Assembly (NCBI GenBank): GCA_033807695.1
Contig: CM066308.1
Span: 1,984,001 to 2,048,000, forward strand
From: Daedaleopsis sinensis
Taxonomy: Eukaryota; Basidiomycota; Agaricomycetes; Polyporales; Polyporaceae
Reading direction: 5' to 3'
Length of the DNA stretch: 64,000 bases
This document shows, piece after piece, positions 1 to 11,731 of this stretch (its first letter is position 1; each line of letters begins with the position of its first letter). The translations under genes and the position numbers were made by a program. The notes under the pieces are model-generated. The model searched no databases and was not told where the DNA came from. It worked only from the letters and a program-made list of their open reading frames with translations.

Positions 1-2283
1 ATGGCGCGGGTACGCCACGCTCCTTTTACTACGCCTGTATGTCCAGCTAATCTCAGTCTGGGGCGACAGGTATGTAGAATGGGAGGACGCCCCCGACCGC
101 AAGCGCATTGCAAGCAAGATCCTCATGACGAAGAAGTTCACGCCTATTCCAGGTAAGTACCCCGTTGCGTTCCCAGCCAAATGCAACATGATCAAGACTG
201 ACGGGCCACACGATGTACCTGCTATGGGTCATATGTTGCTTTGTAGAGTTCCAGTTCGTGCCGCTCCCGAAGACGAATCCGATCTTGGTTGGACACCGAT
301 GGAAGGAATACCACGAGGCGCTCGGGCTGAAGAGCATCGTCGACTTCAGCTGGGAGACGGTGTTGAAGGAGAAGCCGGGCATGATCCACCTGCTGGACTT
401 TCCGTACAATGGTGAGACACCGCGTCCGCAGCTCGTCGAGGGCAAGATCACGGACAACTTGTGGCACTTGTCAGTGTGTTCAACTCATTCAACGCATGTG
501 CTCGTTTTCGTTTCGCTGACTGCTTCCGCTCGGGCGTAGCGTGAGGAACCACGGAGGCGTACCGGACATCGACGAAGACGCGTTTGAACTCGAGATCGGG
601 GGGCTGGTTAACAAGTCCGTCAAGTTGAGCATGAAGGACCTGAAGGACGAGACGAAGTTCCCGTGAGTATCAGCTAGAGTCGCCGCTGTCTGTCCTGAGC
701 TATGCGCTGACCGATCTCGCTTCACCCGTAGTCAAAGCGAAGTGACGGTCACTCTGCAGTGCAGTGGAACACGCCGGATCGAGCAGATCCAGGAGTATCC
801 TGGGGACGGGGACGAATTGATCAACGCGGTCCGTTCTGCTTACATTGTTTCGATGCGGACACGTGCTCACGATATGAGAGCAGCCATGGGGCGAAGGAGC
901 GATGTGTGTAGAGTATTCTTGCCTCTACGGGCCATGTGTGGCAGAATGAAGACTCATCAGCTTGCAGTGGTACCGCGGTGTACCGAGGCGTGCCGCTCAA
1001 GAAGGTCCTCAAGATCGCATGCGGCGGGATCCGTCCGGAGGCCCAACACCTCGAGTTCATCGGCGCCGACACATACTTCAAGTGCGGCCCCTCTCTTCCC
1101 TTTTGTCAGTTGTGACGCTGGATGCTGACCGTCTCCCTACTGGCAGGAAGGGCGAAGTCTACAACTACGCCGTCTCCGTGCCCTGGCGCAAGGTGCGGGC
1201 GAACGAAGAGGTCCTCCTCGCGTGGGAGATGAACGGCAAGCCGCTTCCCAAGATCCACGGCTTCCCGCTGCGCGTCGTCGTGACCGGGTATATCGGCGCG
1301 AGGAGCGCGAAGTGGGTGTACAAGATCAACGCGCTCGCGGAGCCGAGCATGGGGCCCGTCCAGAGCCAGGAGTATTTGTACTACACGCAGCAGGTGAGCT
1401 CACGTAGGGGCCACGTGGATCACTGGTCACAGAGACTCACTGCGAGTCTTCATTACTTCATAATAGATCGGGAAGCATAACGTGAAGTTTTCGAATGGTT
1501 TCTCCATCCAGAACATGCCGGTCTCGTGCGTAACGGTGTTCGCCTCTGAAATCTGCGGAGGTTCATCTGTTCACCTGTGTGTTGTCATAGGAGTGCTATT
1601 ATTTTCCCGCTTGATAAGCAAACTGTCATCCACGACGGCAAGGTCGAGCTCAAGGGCTGGTCTTACAGTGGCGGCGGCAACTGGGTCGAGCGTGTTGAAG
1701 TCTCGCCTGACGGGTTAGTAATATAACCTTTTCCCCTTCTGCTAAGCTTTATTTGATTCCCTCTCATAGCGGGCATGTCTGGTACGCCGTTGACCCGGAC
1801 AGAATGACCGAAAAGGTGTGCACTGAGCCTACATACATGTGGAATCCGTCGGAAGTTGCACTGACACCGATCGCATAGCACTATCACGCATGGCGTCTGT
1901 GGACGATCGAGCTTCCGGTCGACGCTGAAGGCTGGCTCGAGTTTTGTGTCCGCTCCTGGGACTCTTCCAACAACACCGAGCCGACCTTCGTCCGCTCGGC
2001 GTGGAAGTGAGTAATCCACTCTCCTCCCCTGGCCTTCCAAGGTCCGCACTAACAACCATATTTGAACGTCTGCAGTTGGGACCTGCATGTCACTTCGTCC
2101 TGCCACCGCATCAAGGTCTACAGCGTCAACAAGTCCAAGCCTGCTACAGCGGCCCGCCTGAAGGAAATCGAGGAGAAGGGCGAGACCTTCGACCCTCTGA
2201 CACGTCCGATGGAATGGTCGTTGGAGAACACGGAAGATTACCTGCGCATTGTCAGGAAGTACCCACGGGAGCCTCTGAACTGA
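1..2283 (+). CDS. Sulfite oxidase-type molybdopterin oxidoreductase, 5' partial
   Basis: Mo-cofactor oxidoreductase of the sulfite oxidase family, which oxidises sulfite to sulfate. Exons by eye: <1-9, 57-152, 247-469, 540-662, 732-828, 884-903, 968-1081, 1147-1393, 1467-1525, 1591-1713, 1770-1815, 1879-2006, 2076-2283; about 496 visible residues ending at TGA 2281-2283. The Mo-binding core shows RNHGGVPDID and then LQCSGTRR near 754-777, where the Cys is the expected molybdenum ligand (family consensus QCAGNRR). WGEGAIGTAVYRGVPL and GYIGARSAKWV follow, then a Mo-co dimerisation-type C-terminal domain with GWSYSGGGNWVERVEVSPDG and WELFCVRSWD-like text. I see no cytochrome b5 domain in the visible part, but the N-terminus lies outside the window. 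The short exon at 884-903 is needed to keep phase. Whether the true substrate is sulfite or another small oxyanion cannot be settled from sequence. The family call is firm. Confidence 0.9.
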
Positions 2284-2756
2284 CTTGGCACCAGCCTGGC
2301 TTTCATCGCGCGGCTGCTGACTCTTGACTTTTGACTCGTCTGATATGAGTATATTTCGACATACTATGCAGCCATGCGGATGTGGTTCTGTTGCGAAGGC
2401 GTTTGTGTTATGTACTAAAGCATGTGGTGCTCTGACTTACAATGACATATGTATTATGTACGAGACCAAGGGCAAGCGGTTCGCATTGCCATTGTGGTCC
2501 TGCGCATTGGCCACGCTGATGCTAAGCGAGCCCAAAGCAAGCAGTCGGGTAGATGCGATTGGGCGCTTGAGCGCGATAAAGGAACGCGACGGACTTTGGC
2601 AAACACGCGTCTTGCCACCACGCGTCCGCCTCCCAAAAATTTCGGAATTAGCTTCCCCTCTCTCTCCTGTACATATACCCCGCCCTCTACATCTCCAAGG
2701 TGAGTTTACATCTCCGCGAGCATCATTCTGCTGTTTGACGGCGTACATCCACACAG
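2284..2756 (+). promoter_or_regulatory. Intergenic region, importin promoter and 5' UTR intron
   Basis: 473 bp between two co-directional genes. The last part looks like a 5' UTR intron: a GTGAGT donor at 2700 and a CACAG acceptor ending at 2756, directly before the importin ATG at 2757. No other element is clear. Confidence 0.5.
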
Positions 2757-5700
2757 ATGGACCTCCAAACCCTCTCTGTGCTCTTCGCGTCTACCTTCAG
2801 CCCCGACCCTAATGTCCAGAAGTTGTCGGAGCTCCAGATCCGCAAGGTATGTTCTCGCGTCTTGACGATGGTTCGACGTATTGAATACGCGACGAGCAGC
2901 TTGGCGGACAAGATGGCATGATCACCAATACCCTGCAGATCATTGGCAACGATAACGTAGATCTGTACGTGCCCGACGCGTTCTTTGCCATCGTTCATGT
3001 CCGAATCAGCCACCCGACAGTGCCACCCGCCAGGCTGCGGCTGTTTATCTCAAAAATCGCGTCTACTCGTCCTACTTCGTCGACACCAACGCGCGTCCGG
3101 ACCAGGTTCCGATCCCTCCATCGGACCGGAACAACCTCAAGGCCTCGGTCCTTTCCCTCATCGCGGCGTCGCCAAATCGCCTCATCACCGTCCAGCTCGC
3201 CGGTGCGCTCAAGAACGTCGTCGCGCGCGACTTTCCTGAACAGTGGCCGACGCTCGTGGACGAGGTGAAGAAGTTGCTCGCCAGTGGCAACATCCGTGAG
3301 GTGCATGCGGGATGTGTGGCCACACTCGAGATGATCAGGGCGTTCCGGTGAGTCCCGCATCCGGATTTGTGCAAATGAGGCAGAGATGAACCATGCTTCG
3401 CCTTAGCTTCCGCCAGAACACCGATATCCTGCCCCAGGTTGTTGTGGAGTTCTTCCCCACTCTGGCGAACATCGCGTCACAAGCTCTCGCGAACTCGCCT
3501 GCTGGTACGAACGAGGAGGTCCCTACGCTTCTCCACCTGATCCTCAAGACGTATTCCACGAGCATCATCCTCCAACTGAGCACCCACCAGCAGAGCTCTG
3601 ACAGCTTGGTACCTTGGGGCCGTCTCCTTTTCCAGGTTATTAACCTGCAGATCCCTAAGGACGCTGTCCCTGAAGACGAAGATGAGCGTGAGCGTTGCGA
3701 GTGGTGGAAGGCCAAGAAGTGGGCGTACAAGATCCTTGGTCGTCTCTTCCACCGCTTCGGAAACCCTTCGCAGCTCCCCAGCAGTCTCCAGAAGGACTAC
3801 GCTGCGTTTGCGCAGCACTTCGTCACCAGCTTCGCGCCGGAGATCTTCAAGGTTTACTTGCAGCAGATCGAGCTTTTCGTCTCCGGACAGGCATGGCTCT
3901 CGAAGAAGTGCCAGTATCGCGTCTTCACGTTCTTCACGGAATGGTAAGTTCAACTGTCGGGCTCACGAACATGACATGGCTGCTGACCATCGCTCAGCGT
4001 CAAGCCAAAATCCACTTGGGCGCTGCTTAAGCCCCATTTTGAGACACTCGTCCAATCCTACGTTTACCCTCAGCTGTCGTTCAACCCCGCCAAGCAGGAG
4101 CAATGGGAGACCGACCCTATTGAGTTTGTTCGTACCAACGTCGGTCAGTACACTTCTCGCGTGGCATATAATATCGGTTGTTGAACGGCCGTTGTAGATG
4201 AGTATGAGGCCTTTGACAGCCCCGTCTCTGCGGCGACCTCCTTCCTCTTCTCGCTGGCCAGCAACAGGACGAAGACGACATTCTTGCCCATCCTTGGCTT
4301 CATCAACCAGGTTCTCCAGGCGTAAGTTCGCATAGAAGGATGTTCGGAGCAAGAAACTGACATTATCACACAGTAAGCCTGCCGCGCCGCAGCGGTACGG
4401 TGCGCTGAACATGACCGCTGCGCTCGGTCCCTTCATCATGCGGCACCCCGACGTCAAGGGCAACATGGAGCAGTTCCTTCTTCAGCACGTTGTCCCTGAG
4501 TTCACCGCCCCCGAGCCATACATGCGCGCTGTCGCCTGCGAGGTTCTTGGCACTGTGGTCAAGGCCGGCCTGAAGTTTACCGACGAGCAGCGTCTGCACC
4601 AGGCATTCACGGCTGTTGCTAACAGCATTGATGACGCTGAGCTTCCTGTTCGTGTCCACGCTTGCTTGGCCCTCACGGAGATGGTTGTCGACTCCACCGT
4701 CGGTGCGTTAAAGTGTTTTTGTATTCACATGCTCTCGACTTACGGCTTGTCCTTAGTCAAAAACGCAGTCGCCCCGCAGGTTGGGAAAGTTATCCAGAGT
4801 GAGCCTTACACGTCGCGTCCGTTATTTTAAACGTCCGCTTACACCCACGCAGCTCTGCTGAAGCTCTCCGAGGAGACCGACATTGACATGCTCAATCACT
4901 GCATGGAGAGTATGGTCGACACCTACCAGACTGAGTTGCTCCCTGTTGCAGCCGAGCTCACTGCACGCTTGGTATGAACTCCTAGTGGACGAATAGGAGT
5001 AGTTATTCACCACTTCTCTTTACAGTGCGAAACGTACGCTCGCCTTGCGAGGGAGAGCCAAACGGCCGACGAGACGAATGGCCAAGCTGTCGACCTCGAC
5101 TCGATCATGGAGAACGACCTTAACGAGGACAAGACCTTCGCTGCCATGGGTGTCGCGAAGACCATCGTGACTGTCGTCAACGCGGTCGACTCCTCCCCCG
5201 AGATCCTTGCGCAGATCCAGGAGATCATCATCCCCATCGTGGTGCTCACACTCGAGGCCAAGTTGCTCGACCTGTTCGACAACATGTACGACCTCGTCGA
5301 TGCGTTGACGTTCAAGCTTCGTAGCATTTCGCCGAACATGTGGCCCGTCTTCGAGCTCACTTACAAACTGTTCAAGTCCGATGCTGTTGACTTCCTGGAC
5401 GGTACGTCGCTTTCTCGCGCCGTGTATGTGGCTCGGAAATTGACATGATCTAACGCAGAAATGCTTCCCTCGCTGGACAACCTTGTGTCCTTCGGCACGG
5501 AGATGTTCAAAGCACGCCCTGACTACGTCCAGATGGTCCTCGACATCTACCAGACCTCGATCAACAACGATCACCTCGGTGAGAACGATGCCGTGAACGG
5601 CTGCAAGCTTGCCGAGTCTATGCTGCTCAACCTCCGAGGCACTATTGACGACGTCAGTCCCTCCCGATTTTGCTGTCCCTACCCTCCTCTTACCGTATGT

Positions 5701-6653
5701 AACTTTCAGGCTCTCCAACCCATCATTGCCACTGCGCTCCCAGTCATGGACAAGGCAGAGACAAATGCGCTTCGCCTCGCCAACTTGAACGTGCTCATCA
5801 ACGCAGTCCTCTACAACCCTGCTGCGGCGTTGCACATCCTCGACCAGGCCGGCCCCGGGATTGCGCGCAAGTTCTTCGACAAGTGGTTTGCAGCGATCAG
5901 CGTCGAGGCGCGCCTGCCGCGTGTCCACGACAAGAAGCTCAGTGTCATGGCGTTGTGTGCGCTGATGGAGATGGACCCCGCGAGCATCCCCCAGTCCGTT
6001 CAGGAGGGCTGGCCGGGCATCGTCTCGGGCGCGCTCAAGCTGTTCCGGGAGTACCCCAAGGCCGTGCAAGGTCCGTATCCGCCCACCTACGTTGCCGGAC
6101 GAGACTGACCCTTGGGTCCCATCAGCTCGCAAGGAGCTCGAGGAGGCGTTCCAGGCCGACTCCGACTCTGATGATGACGACGATGACGCCAAGTTCTTGA
6201 ACATGAACGAGGAGGATGGTGGGTTCTCCCGAGGTTCTGCTCCTACCTTCTCGCTCTAAAGCCTGCACTCAGACGACGTGTGGGACGAGGACTCGGCGTA
6301 CGTCGAGATGCTCGCCAACGAAGGCCAGCGCCTCCGCGAGAAGTCCGAGCGCGCGGCTGCGGGCGAGGATGTCTCCGATGACGAGGAAGAGGAGGACATC
6401 GAAGAAGAGCTCGGGTACATCAGCCCGCTAGATAACGTCAACCCTTACGTGTCCTTCAAGCAGGCCCTGACCAGTGAGCATCATCCATACGTCTGTGCAG
6501 GCAGTTCGTTGACGTCGAGGCGTCGCAGCGTTCCAAATGAAGAACGGACACGGCTACCAGCTCGCGACGACGTCGCTCAACCCCGACCAGCAGACGTTCC
6601 TCATGGAGGTCATGCGCCTCGCGGACGAGCCCGCTGCCGCCCCTGCATCTTAG
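2757..6653 (+). CDS. Importin-7/Nmd5/Sxm1-type karyopherin beta
   Basis: Nuclear import receptor of the importin-7/8 (yeast Nmd5/Sxm1) group. Fifteen exons: 2757-2846, 2900-2964, 3021-3347, 3407-3943, 3998-4143, 4198-4321, 4374-4702, 4757-4798, 4853-4971, 5026-5401, 5459-5652, 5710-6070, 6126-6218, 6273-6473, 6529-6653. They join in phase to 1042 residues, the usual length of the family (about 1040-1050). The N-terminus carries an importin-beta N-terminal (Ran-binding) domain with RQAAAVYLKNRV and FPEQWPTLVDEV. The middle is a run of HEAT-like helices, including YGALNMTAALGPFI and PYMRAVACEVLG. The C-terminus has the acidic segment typical of this group (DSDSDDDDDDAKF and DEEEEDIEEELGYISPLDNV), followed by YVSFKQAL. 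The start follows a probable 5' UTR intron directly. Known family cargoes include ribosomal proteins and TFIIS; cargo here is inferred only. Confidence 0.93.
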
Positions 6654-7560
6654 ACGTCCGCATGGTTCTCGGCGGTTCCAACTGCCGGGGATTACGACCT
6701 TTTCACGATATGTTCCTCTCTTATTGACTCTCTCTCTCTCCATCCCTCTGTCGTGCATTGTTCCTGATCCATGACTGTGATGATCTCGTCGCTGTTGCTC
6801 TCGATTTCGTACATATACTTACACACACTGCACTGTCCACTAGTTGTAATATCTCGTCTCGTCACGACACACCGCCTGGGTTAGCTTGAGCACGGAGTAC
6901 GGAACCAAGATGAATTGACGTGGAAGAATGGGCGTGCTCTCCGGAGACATTCGTGGTGTACGAGAGTTTTGGGGAGGGGAGGGGAGCTTAGAAGTAACAT
7001 CGATATCTTGACAATCACATCTGCGCGTTTACGTTCGTGCGCTCACCTCGGCATCCTCTCTTGCGATTGAATATTGAGCTTCGGGGGAGTTAGCAACTAG
7101 ACCTGGAAGCAGCATCAGGTCTCGGGGCTATTTGAAGATGCGAAGGGAAGGTTCGATTCAAGTTCGATTCGTCCCCATTTGCAGGTGTCTCTGCAGACGC
7201 ACTAGATATTACATGCGCTGACCGGTTGACGAGGTTTCTGCGATCTGGTATCACTCGTCCTTCCACGATACATTGTCAGGCCTGAGAAAAGCTAGACATC
7301 TCTACTCACTCGCAAGACGCTGCCACCCGCAGTGTATTTGTCCATCCGTCACCTGCCCTGGCAAACACCTCATCCATTATGCCATATCCGCCACGGCTGA
7401 TGTGTGCCTTCAATTCTACCGACGCCTGAAGGCCTGAAGCTTGATGAAACCTACCTCTTCTCCGGTCGCGCCAACGGAACCTCACACTGGCAGACGCATG
7501 GGCCGGTCGCCAAACCGTCCACCGCGCCCACGCGTGACAGAAACCTACTATAACCCCGCG
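6654..7560. other. Convergent 3' intergenic region
   Basis: 907 bp between the 3' ends of the importin (+) and DSC3-like (-) genes; presumably both 3' UTRs and terminators. It contains a G-run tract at 6971-6986 (three GGGG runs separated by single A). Two close TTCGATT motifs near 7150-7170 resemble a tRNA B box but no cloverleaf can be built. No gene seen. Confidence 0.5.
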
Positions 7561-8818
7561 TCAATCCGACGACAGGAGGTATGTCCACAACCCGAACAGC
7601 ACGTTCAGTAGGAACCCTACAACGATGCCCATCTGCATCCGACGTCTGTTCCGAGCCATACGAAGGGGGAGGCGTCCACGGTCAGCGGCTCGTGCGACAG
7701 GCAATGGACGCGCACGGGGCGTATAGGGGATGGGGAATGGTACTCACGAGAACACTGCGGGCCCCATCGAGTCGTACGCGCTGCCGTCGTCCCAGAAGAC
7801 GGCCGGCTTGCTCGCCCGGAAGAAGAAGAAGGGCATGAGCGGGAAGAAAAAGCCGAGCACGATGCCGTTGTGCAGCGACGAGACCGCGGGCGGCGTGTTC
7901 GCGAGCGCCGCGCTGCTCCCCCCGTCGAGCGAGTCGATCCACTGCTCCTCCAGCACGCGCGCGTGCTCGTCGACTGCCCCAGCCCAAGCCCAAGCGTGAG
8001 TGATATCTGGGGCGCGGGCGCAGCGGCGGCAGGCGGGACGTACATTCTTCTTGGTCCTCGAACTCGTGGTCCAGAAAGTCCCCGGCGGAGTGCGCGTGGA
8101 ACTGCAGGCGTATGTTCGCGATGTCCTGCTCCGAGAAGCCCGCCGCGGCAAGGCGGTCAAACCCACGCAGGGGCTTCAGTTGCGCGGTCTGCGACGCGAC
8201 GCGAGCATGCCAGCGGCCCTCGTCAGCTTCGATCCAGGGTTCACCGGCGCACGGCAGCGCCAAGATACGGGGGGCAGAGCATGCGTACCTGCAGCCGGTC
8301 CTCCTCCTCCTCGCCCTCCTTCAACTGCGGCCCCACGGAGCAGTGCAGCCATGTTGGCGGCGAGGGCGCGTCTGGGTCGCCTTCGGCGTCGTCATCCTCG
8401 ACGGCGCTCCCGGGACCGGAGCCAGCACTGGGGCCTCGCGTTGGCTTCAAGTTTCTGGACAGGCGGCGCTGCTCGAGAGACGCGAGCCGGGAGTACAGCT
8501 GGGTGGTGTCAGCGAGGAGCTGCCCGGAATGGATGAGCCTGAGCCGCCTGTGCTCTAACTCCGGACGAGCCAGGCGTATCTACGGACGCGATGGTCAGAC
8601 GTGGGCGCACGATGCACGATGACCGTTCTCTGGAAGGTCGCACATACGCTGTCCTTAACGTCCTTTACGGTATCTTTCTCCGCAACCTGTACAGTAAGAT
8701 CCGGGATTCCTTCGGTGAATCGGATGGTGAGGTCCTTCAGAGAGGGCGGCGCTTCTGGAAGCGCAGGGTCTACTGCTCGCTGCTTCCCCTTGGCCTTCTC
8801 GCTGAGGCTGGTCGACAT
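7561..8818 (-). CDS. dsc3: DSC E3 ubiquitin ligase complex subunit 3-like protein (DUF2407)
   Basis: Membrane ubiquitin-like-domain protein resembling Dsc3, a subunit of the Golgi Dsc E3 ligase complex. Exons on the minus strand: 8648-8818, 8289-8579, 8044-8188, 7748-7973, 7561-7645; 305 residues, all phases agree. The N-terminus is a ubiquitin-like fold (LTIRFTEGIPDLTVQV, RLRLIHSGQLLADTTQLY). An acidic linker (VEDDDAEGDPDAPSP) and the second conserved block (LRGFDRLAAAGFSEQDI, HARVLEEQWIDSL) follow. Two C-terminal membrane segments are visible: HNGIVLGFFFPLMPFFFF and MQMGIVVGFLLNVLFGLW. In fission yeast and Aspergillus the complex is needed for SREBP processing; in basidiomycetes the SREBP route can use the Stp1 protease, so a role in Golgi membrane protein quality control is equally possible. 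The last acceptor (7646-7647) was chosen because it alone preserves phase into the final membrane segment. Confidence 0.85.
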
Positions 8819-9094
8819 GGTGAGCTGACAGGGAGTATGCTCGTTGTAAAAAATAGGCTGGAATAGGTCAGCTCAGAGTCAGATGGTGGAGGTCGTTGTC
8901 AGAGACGCGTTCACGGATTGGCGACAGATGCGACACGCTGGGCGGGCGCGCTGCACGTGATCGGCACAACGCGGGGTAAATGCGGGGTCGGATGAGCCTG
9001 AGTGCGGTCGTTGTACGTGCAGGCAGAGCAGAGCTTGAGATCGAGCAAGTAAGGTAGGTAGTTGTGAGTACATACACGCCATTAGAAGTACGAA

Positions 9095-11455
9095 CTACCC
9101 GCGCGCATTCGCATTCCACGGCGTCGGACTCTCCTCGACTCTCCCAGCAATCGCCATCTGCGCGCCGATCCCAATCGTGTCCTGCAGCAGATCCTCCCCG
9201 AGCATCCTGAGCTGTGCCGCCTGTGCCTGCTGCTGCAGCAGCCTCTGCGCGGGGGCCACCCCAAACACTGTCTCCTCCTCGCCCTGCCCGTACGCGACGT
9301 CGTCGAACGAGTCGTCGTCGTCGAAATCGGCGTCCTCGGCCTGCGCGACGAGGAACGGCGCCACGTCCACACCGTCTCCCATGGACGAGTCGAACGAGTC
9401 TTCGTCGTCGAACGAGTTATCTGCCGCGGCGAACACGAACGGGACAGCGTTCGCGCCGTCCGGCTCGTCGTAGTCCAGAGAATCCATCGAGTCGTCAGCG
9501 TCCCCGCCGGTGCCACGCCCGACCACGTCGTCGTCGTAGAAGTTGTATGGCGCTAGTTGAGGGGTTTCGATGGGCTCCGGTTGAGGAGGCGGCGACGGCA
9601 GGCGAGGCTGAGGCTGTGGTTGTGGTTGTGGTGGAGGCTGAGGCGGTTGGAAGACGCGCGAGGACGACGCAGTACTGCGCAGAGATCCAATTGACGAAAC
9701 GGACGACATGCTGGAGAATACGGGGGCTGGTTGTGATCCCTTAGCTGAGAACACCGGGGGCGGCTTTGAGGACGGGGCGGCAAACACTGGAGCAGGAGCA
9801 GGAGCAGCTTGCGTCCTGGTGTAACCAGGGACATTGAGCCCTACACGGCGCATGATGCTGTCCAAGCTTGCGTCCACGGAGGTCCCACTCGTTTCTGATG
9901 GGGCAGCGTGAGCGTAGGATGGACGTGTGTAACGGGTGATAGACGGCGGCGTGGGCATGGAACTCAAACTACTCTCCATGCTATACCCAACACCAGCTCC
10001 CTGGGCCTGTCCTGCGCCGACGCTTCGCTGCGAGGCTGCACCGACAGGTCCAAATATGCCTCGACGTTCGACATCGACGAGATCTTTCATGATTCGCTCG
10101 GCTGCCTCCTTCTTCGGCGTGCGTCCTAGTGTCGGCAGTCGCGCGCGTTCGGTCATGACGGGCGGGGACATTCCGAAGTTCTCGTCGAAAGAGTCATCGT
10201 CGCCCTGGGGAGGCGTCTGCGCCCTCGCTCGTGCGAAGCTGATGGCGGCCGAAGGCTGGTAGGCTGGCATTTTGACGGACGAGGTGGGAACGGTTCGCTG
10301 CGGACTGGCGATGGACGAATCCTTGAGATCCACGACTCCCTTCCACTCAGACGGTTTGGAGTAGGCGGGCAAATATGGATTTAACGTCTTAAGCACGGGC
10401 GTCTTCGGCTTGAACTTCAGCGGGGACGTCGTACGGCTAGAGCTGGCTGTGGTATCGGATGTGTTCGCGTTACGGCGCAGGACGTTGTGCAGGAGCTGAG
10501 ACCCCTCTCGCGATTTGCCTTTATCCTGGTGCCGCGCAAGGGAAGAACCTACTCTCGAGGCGGTAGGGGGGACCGGACGCTGAGTTACATCTTGTGAGGC
10601 GTCGTACTCATACGTATGATGAACAGAGGAAGTTGGAGGGAGTGCGATGGACCGGTCTTCGGACAAATGTTGGATCTCGCGATTCAACTGCAGGAGCGGT
10701 GACTCGAGGGACGCGCTCCAAGAAGGCATAGGTTCGGAAGCCTGGCTTGCAAAACTATCCTGTGGGTTCATGATGCGATTCCGAGTTACTGTGGCTGGTG
10801 TCGATGAGATCGCGGCCTGTCCAAACGAGACCTCGGAAGATGTCCCGTCAGGATTGAACGTGCGGTTATGGGTTGGGGTATTATCTTCCGATTCGGATTG
10901 CAGAGACTCGTCCGACGGACCGGCTTCTGACTCTGTATGAGTGGTTTCGGTAGCCTCTTCTTCTTCTTGCTCCTGGCTAGCGTTGTAGTCGTCGTAGGTG
11001 GGTATACGGATTTGTGCTGCTTGCTCGTAGAACGTAGTCCAGAACTAACGAGGCACATCGCATTGAAGTTGAGGGGGTCCAGAGGTGGGCTTTGGTGAAT
11101 CACGATGTCCGGGGAGGTATCTACAACAAAGAAACACGCACCCGAGCCGCTTCTCTTACAGGCTGAGTCCCAACCGCGTATTTCTTCACTGCAGGCAGTA
11201 TCCTGCTCGCCATCACATGTTGTATTCTAGAGAAGTTCGCATCTATGTTCTGCTCGGATGCGTCAGCGATGCGCTCGACCACGGGCATGGAGGCGAAGGG
11301 ACCTGCAGCTTGATCGTAATGAGTTGCTCGATCTGCTCAATCTGGTCGTAGGGTGGTGCTGTTGGGTCCAGTCCGGGTATAGAGATATCGTTGGGATCGG
11401 GAGTGGGCTCCCACCGAGAGGACTTCGGGTCGATAGGTTTGAGTTCGGGGGCCAT
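9095..11455 (-). CDS. ask1: DASH complex subunit ASK1
   Basis: Outer-kinetochore DASH (Dam1) complex subunit that couples kinetochores to spindle microtubules. Exons: 11303-11455, 11142-11249, 9095-11044; 736 residues. The conserved ASK1 N-terminus is clear: IEQIEQLITIKLQNIDANF, ILPAVKKYAVGTQPVREAAR and FWTTFYEQAAQIRIPTYDDY. The rest is long and low in complexity, with many SP/TP sites (SPLKFKPKTP, PTLGRTPKKEAAERIM) that fit Cdk/Ipl1-type regulation known for this family, plus acidic stretches near the end. The first donor is GTCCCT, weak, but the join restores the family motif exactly. Its start faces KIN17 only 276 bp away. The protein is longer than yeast Ask1 (292 residues), as is common in basidiomycetes. 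Confidence 0.92.
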
Positions 11456-11731
11456 ATGGGTGAGGGTGGATAGGAAGACGCGACAAGACGCGTCGCGACG
11501 CGTTCGCAGATTAGATTGTGGCTCTGCCAAGTTGGGGCGGAGCTCGGTTTGGAGGTAACACCGAGCATTAGTCGGAGTCTAAACTACTTATCTCCGGCTA
11601 TTTGTCAGCGACTCCTCTAACACCAAAGTCCGTCCTATGCAGAGCTCGCCCTCAACGTCCACCAGTACCACCTTCTTCAGGGCTTGATCAACTACTCTCA
11701 TCCTTCCTAACAAGCTCTATCTATCACAATC
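11456..11731. promoter_or_regulatory. Short bidirectional promoter, ASK1/KIN17
   Basis: 276 bp separate the divergent start codons of ASK1 (-) and KIN17 (+), so both promoters and both 5' UTRs must fit here. No TATA box is evident. Pyrimidine-rich sequence runs up to the KIN17 start. Shared regulation is inferred from spacing only. Confidence 0.55.

Noticed and set aside
10..56. Reading the sulfite oxidase frame straight through as a hydrophobic N-terminal helix
   Set aside because: The 47 bases have a GTACGC donor, a GCTAAT branch-like site and a TCTCAG acceptor and fit phase as an intron, so the apparent helix is probably not protein.
5020..6204. 394-codon open frame on the minus strand
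   Set aside because: Antisense to importin exons; its text is a mirror of the GC-rich codon use and has no domain signal.
7149..7175. Two TTCGATT motifs resembling a tRNA B box
   Set aside because: The flanks cannot pair as a T arm and no acceptor or anticodon arm can be drawn.
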